Assembly (NCBI GenBank): GCA_964058805.1
Contig: CAXKVV010000724.1
Coordinates: 1-31,981, forward strand
Direction: 5' to 3'
Length of the DNA stretch: 31,981 nt
Origin: Schoenoplectus triqueter
Lineage: Eukaryota > Streptophyta > Magnoliopsida > Poales > Cyperaceae
Position numbers and translations under genes: made by a program. Under the pieces are notes generated by a model. The model was not told the DNA's origin. It was given only the letters and a program-made list of their open reading frames with translations, and searched no databases. Below are positions 29,348-31,981 of the stretch, in pieces (the first letter of the stretch is position 1; the number at the start of each line of letters is the position of its first letter).

Positions 29348-30330
29348 CATACCAGTTTGTCATATTTCTTATAAATAATAGAAAATACTAACTGAATCAT
29401 TCAGATTACGTATTTGTTGCTTGTATCTGTACCCATACTGCTATCTGGAACATGTGTTGTTTATGCAAGGATATTGAATGTTCATGAAGTTGCATCTCAA
29501 TAAGAGGAACTTTAATGTACATGAGGATTTAAGCCATGATTCCTAAAGAGGGATTCAGGGCAGCTCCTAAGATTTTCTGAATCAAACTGTACATGCATTC
29601 AAACTCTTTGGATTGTAACATGTGTTGTTATTATTTTACAGAATTTTTATCATAAGTATTTCTTTTGTGATAAAAGTGACAAGCGATAAGTTGTTCTTTA
29701 AGATTGCTGATGGATTTTAACTTTGTTTACAGTCCATTATTTGTCGCAAGGAAGAAAACAGCAAATGACTCTGAGCCGTGTGTAAGGGGTTGCATTGGTA
29801 CTCTAGAAGCACATATAGTCAGTGGCTTTAGAGAGTACGGCTTAACTAGGTACCTGTATTTCTTTGTACCTGTGTAATACCAACTTGTGGTAGCTGTGTC
29901 CATGTCTGTATCTTTGATGCATATATCATAAGTGCTTATGTTAGCGCAATTACATTGACTTTAAACTTTCCCATTGATGAGGAAGTTCAAGTAATTAATT
30001 ATTTCATAAAGATGAGAAGTTTTGATAATTAAAATAAGCAATAGTGTCATTCATGTAACAGTTAGATTATGACATAAGGTATGCCTTTACACTGGATCAA
30101 CCAAGTTCCTTTATTACCTGAAGCACTGGTATTTCCTTATGCTAAACACAGGAATGACAATATTTGGTCACATGTTTATGATAAGATTTAAGACTTATTT
30201 TAATGATCTTTCATATGAGTCTTCTAGAAACAAACTTGGGACTGATAAGTTGCACATAAGAAAAAAAATTGTTACTGGAGAGAATTTATTTTCTATTTTA
30301 CAGTAGCCACTGTAGTTTGTAACTATTATC
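29348..30330 (+). other. Intron-like DNA with one exon-like block
   Basis: At 29732-29849 an acceptor (TTTGTTTACAG) is followed by about 118 bases open in one frame (reading PLFVARKKTANDSEPCVRGC, then IGTLEAHIVSGFREYGLTR), ending at a donor-like CTAG/GTACCT. It looks like an internal exon of a protein gene but is not recognised. The rest is AT-rich without features. Confidence 0.3.
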
Positions 30331-30515
30331 TGTGATAGAAAAGAGAATTGAATTGATTGAATTCAATCTTATTGAATACTGTTTTGTATTACAACTGTAT
30401 TTATAGTCTCCTCTCTAGTCTAATCTTCTATCTTATCTGTAATTATAATTAGTTACAAATAACTGAATACAATAGCTGAATTCAGTTACAAGTATAAAGA
30501 CTAATCCTGTAACAG
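30331..30515 (-). repeat. Probable LTR fragment (minus orientation)
   Basis: In the minus sense it reads TGTTACAGGATTAG..., has a TATA box TATAAATAC (30397-30405), then CAATAAGATTG, and ends ...TTTTCTATCACA, so it runs TG to CA with promoter and poly(A)-like signals in LTR order. The sequence GAATTGAATTGATTGAATTC is typical of plant LTR tails. Five-base flanks do not match as a target duplication, and the true LTR may start further right (to about 30590). Confidence 0.4.
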
Positions 30516-30539
30516 CTCGCTATGTAACTTCTTGTAGTG

Positions 30540-31981
30540 CCTTTGCTCCTTGTTCACCACTTGTGTATCTTGTATGTTACTGCTAATAATACCACTGCTA
30601 GTAATCTGCCTATTCTTTGGTACAAATTATTGTCCGAGGGGTTATGACCGGGTTAACTTTTCAGGAAATAAACTCCATAAAGTTGCTAGGCCAACCAAAG
30701 CTTGGTGAGGGTAAGCCTGAAAATCAAAATCATGCAAATAGTGTTTACTTGTGGAAATGCTGTCCAGACCATTGACATGAATCAGGTACGGACATATTCC
30801 AGCTATGTATTTGGTTCTTTACAGTTATATAACTTGATAAAAAGTATGTTATCCAAAAGTCTGATAAAAAGTAAATAAATTGTTGGCACGCACTCATAGT
30901 ATGTTATCCAATCAGGTACGGCACACACTCATGGTACCACATCAAAACATAAATAATATATTCAAGTCCAAACCTTTTTGATGACATCTCTATGTTGTTC
31001 TAGGAAAGTGCACATTAGACTTGCTATATATTAATTTAAATGGTGGATTAATTAATAAAAAAAATACTAATTGGAGATTAAAAAAAGCAAGCTATACATT
31101 TATACGATTTATTAATTTAAAAAAAATGGGATATCTACAAGTTGCAATTGGAAAATATAGAAAGAAAATTCTGCAAGTGAAATAATTTGCAATATGGTTC
31201 AGCTTAAGAAATCCAGATGACAAGGTGTTGCGTAAAAATGGAAAATAGAACCAATTGATTTAAAAAACATACGTACCTCTGCTAATGGAAATGTTGTGAT
31301 TTACAATGCAAGAAATTAACACCATTAAAGCTCGTTAATTAAGGAAAGGTGGATGCCGCATGTCTATATCTGATTGGTTAGATTCCATAGTTTGGCCAAA
31401 AAATCCTGCCCATAGGTGAGTAGGAGATTCAATTCCAAAATGGGGATAAACAAGTGCATTTCAAGTTAATGGAGATTGTTTTAAGATTAATTATTAATTA
31501 AATATTATATTTTTAATTTTTAATTCCTTCCACAAGAACTAGTAAAGATACCTGCTCTTAATCTTATATTTATAATAATTTTCCAACGACAATCAACATT
31601 TAGGCTCAAAAGAATTAATAACAGTTATTCAATATTTCATACGATGATACAGAAACGAAAAAAAACAATATACAACAGTGGCAGTGTTGTACATAAGGCG
31701 CTAACTTATTATCTAACATATATTAGAAATAAAAATTGACATCAGATAGCAGTCCAGAATCAAACAGAAAATGTTAAAGATCACCACATCGAGTAAAAAG
31801 AAATATTTTCTATTATTTTATATTCATTTCCTTCTATTGTGAAAATTAAGAAAACAATATTAATGGTACCCCATTAAATAAACCCAAAATGCCAACAATC
31901 TTTGTGTGCATGTATAGAATGGAACAAGGTAGTAAAATATTAATGTCAACGAGAACGTCTTTTCAAAATTTTGAAGTGCAT
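30540..31981. other. AT-rich intergenic DNA to the window end
   Basis: No gene is supported. AATCAGGTACGG occurs near 30779 and 30912, and TATGTTATCCAA near 30844 and 30899, showing a small local duplication. Confidence 0.5.

Noticed and set aside
1..31981. tRNA, rRNA or known microRNA genes
   Set aside because: No cloverleaf with A and B boxes, no rRNA core sequence, and no recognised plant microRNA was found by eye. The hairpins in 7.5-14 kb are too short and repeated to be called microRNA precursors without expression data.

Overview
The window is AT-rich nuclear DNA from a flowering plant. It has a spliced gene with a GT-AG intron, Ty1/copia and MITE-type transposon remains, teloboxes (AAACCCTA), and no bacterial-style gene packing. 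The species cannot be named from the sequence. Only one complete protein gene is well supported.

Layout. (1) 1-377, minus strand: the first 125 codons of a multi-membrane-span receptor-like kinase gene that runs off the left edge. (2) 1.1-5.2 kb: intergenic DNA with a palindromic MITE, a GC-rich 24-bp minisatellite and stretches of unrecognised, probably transposon-derived sequence. (3) 5.2-6.6 kb: the 5' part of a decayed copia element (LTR-like region with a 19-bp repeat array, a tRNA-iMet-type primer binding site, and a broken gag). (4) 7.0-7.5 kb: a 522-bp foldback element. (5) 7.5-14.4 kb: an unusual tract built of many short hairpins in tandem modules. In several modules the stem sequence changes from copy to copy on both sides, so pairing is kept, while the loop is conserved. 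(6) 15.0-18.8 kb: inverted-repeat elements, a 119-bp tandem duplication, a 62-bp relic of the kinase gene, and a Tourist-like element with TTA target duplication swollen by about 1.1 kb of ATA/ATC microsatellite. (7) 21.5-23.5 kb, minus strand: the complete two-exon receptor-like kinase gene (595 aa). (8) 25.9-30.0 kb: a GC-rich, telobox-bearing tandem duplication of promoter/5'-UTR type, followed by exon-like pieces including a 49-codon fragment of beta-adaptin. (9) 30.3 kb: a probable minus-strand LTR fragment, then plain AT-rich DNA to the end.

The kinase at 21.5-23.5 kb, the truncated kinase at 1-377 and the relic at 15.5 kb share the same N-terminal membrane module and lie on the same strand. 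They look like a local tandem family later spread apart by transposon insertions. Nothing suggests that the other pieces work together as a pathway. The most unusual signal is the covarying hairpin array around 7.6-9.1 kb and again at 13.4-14.1 kb.
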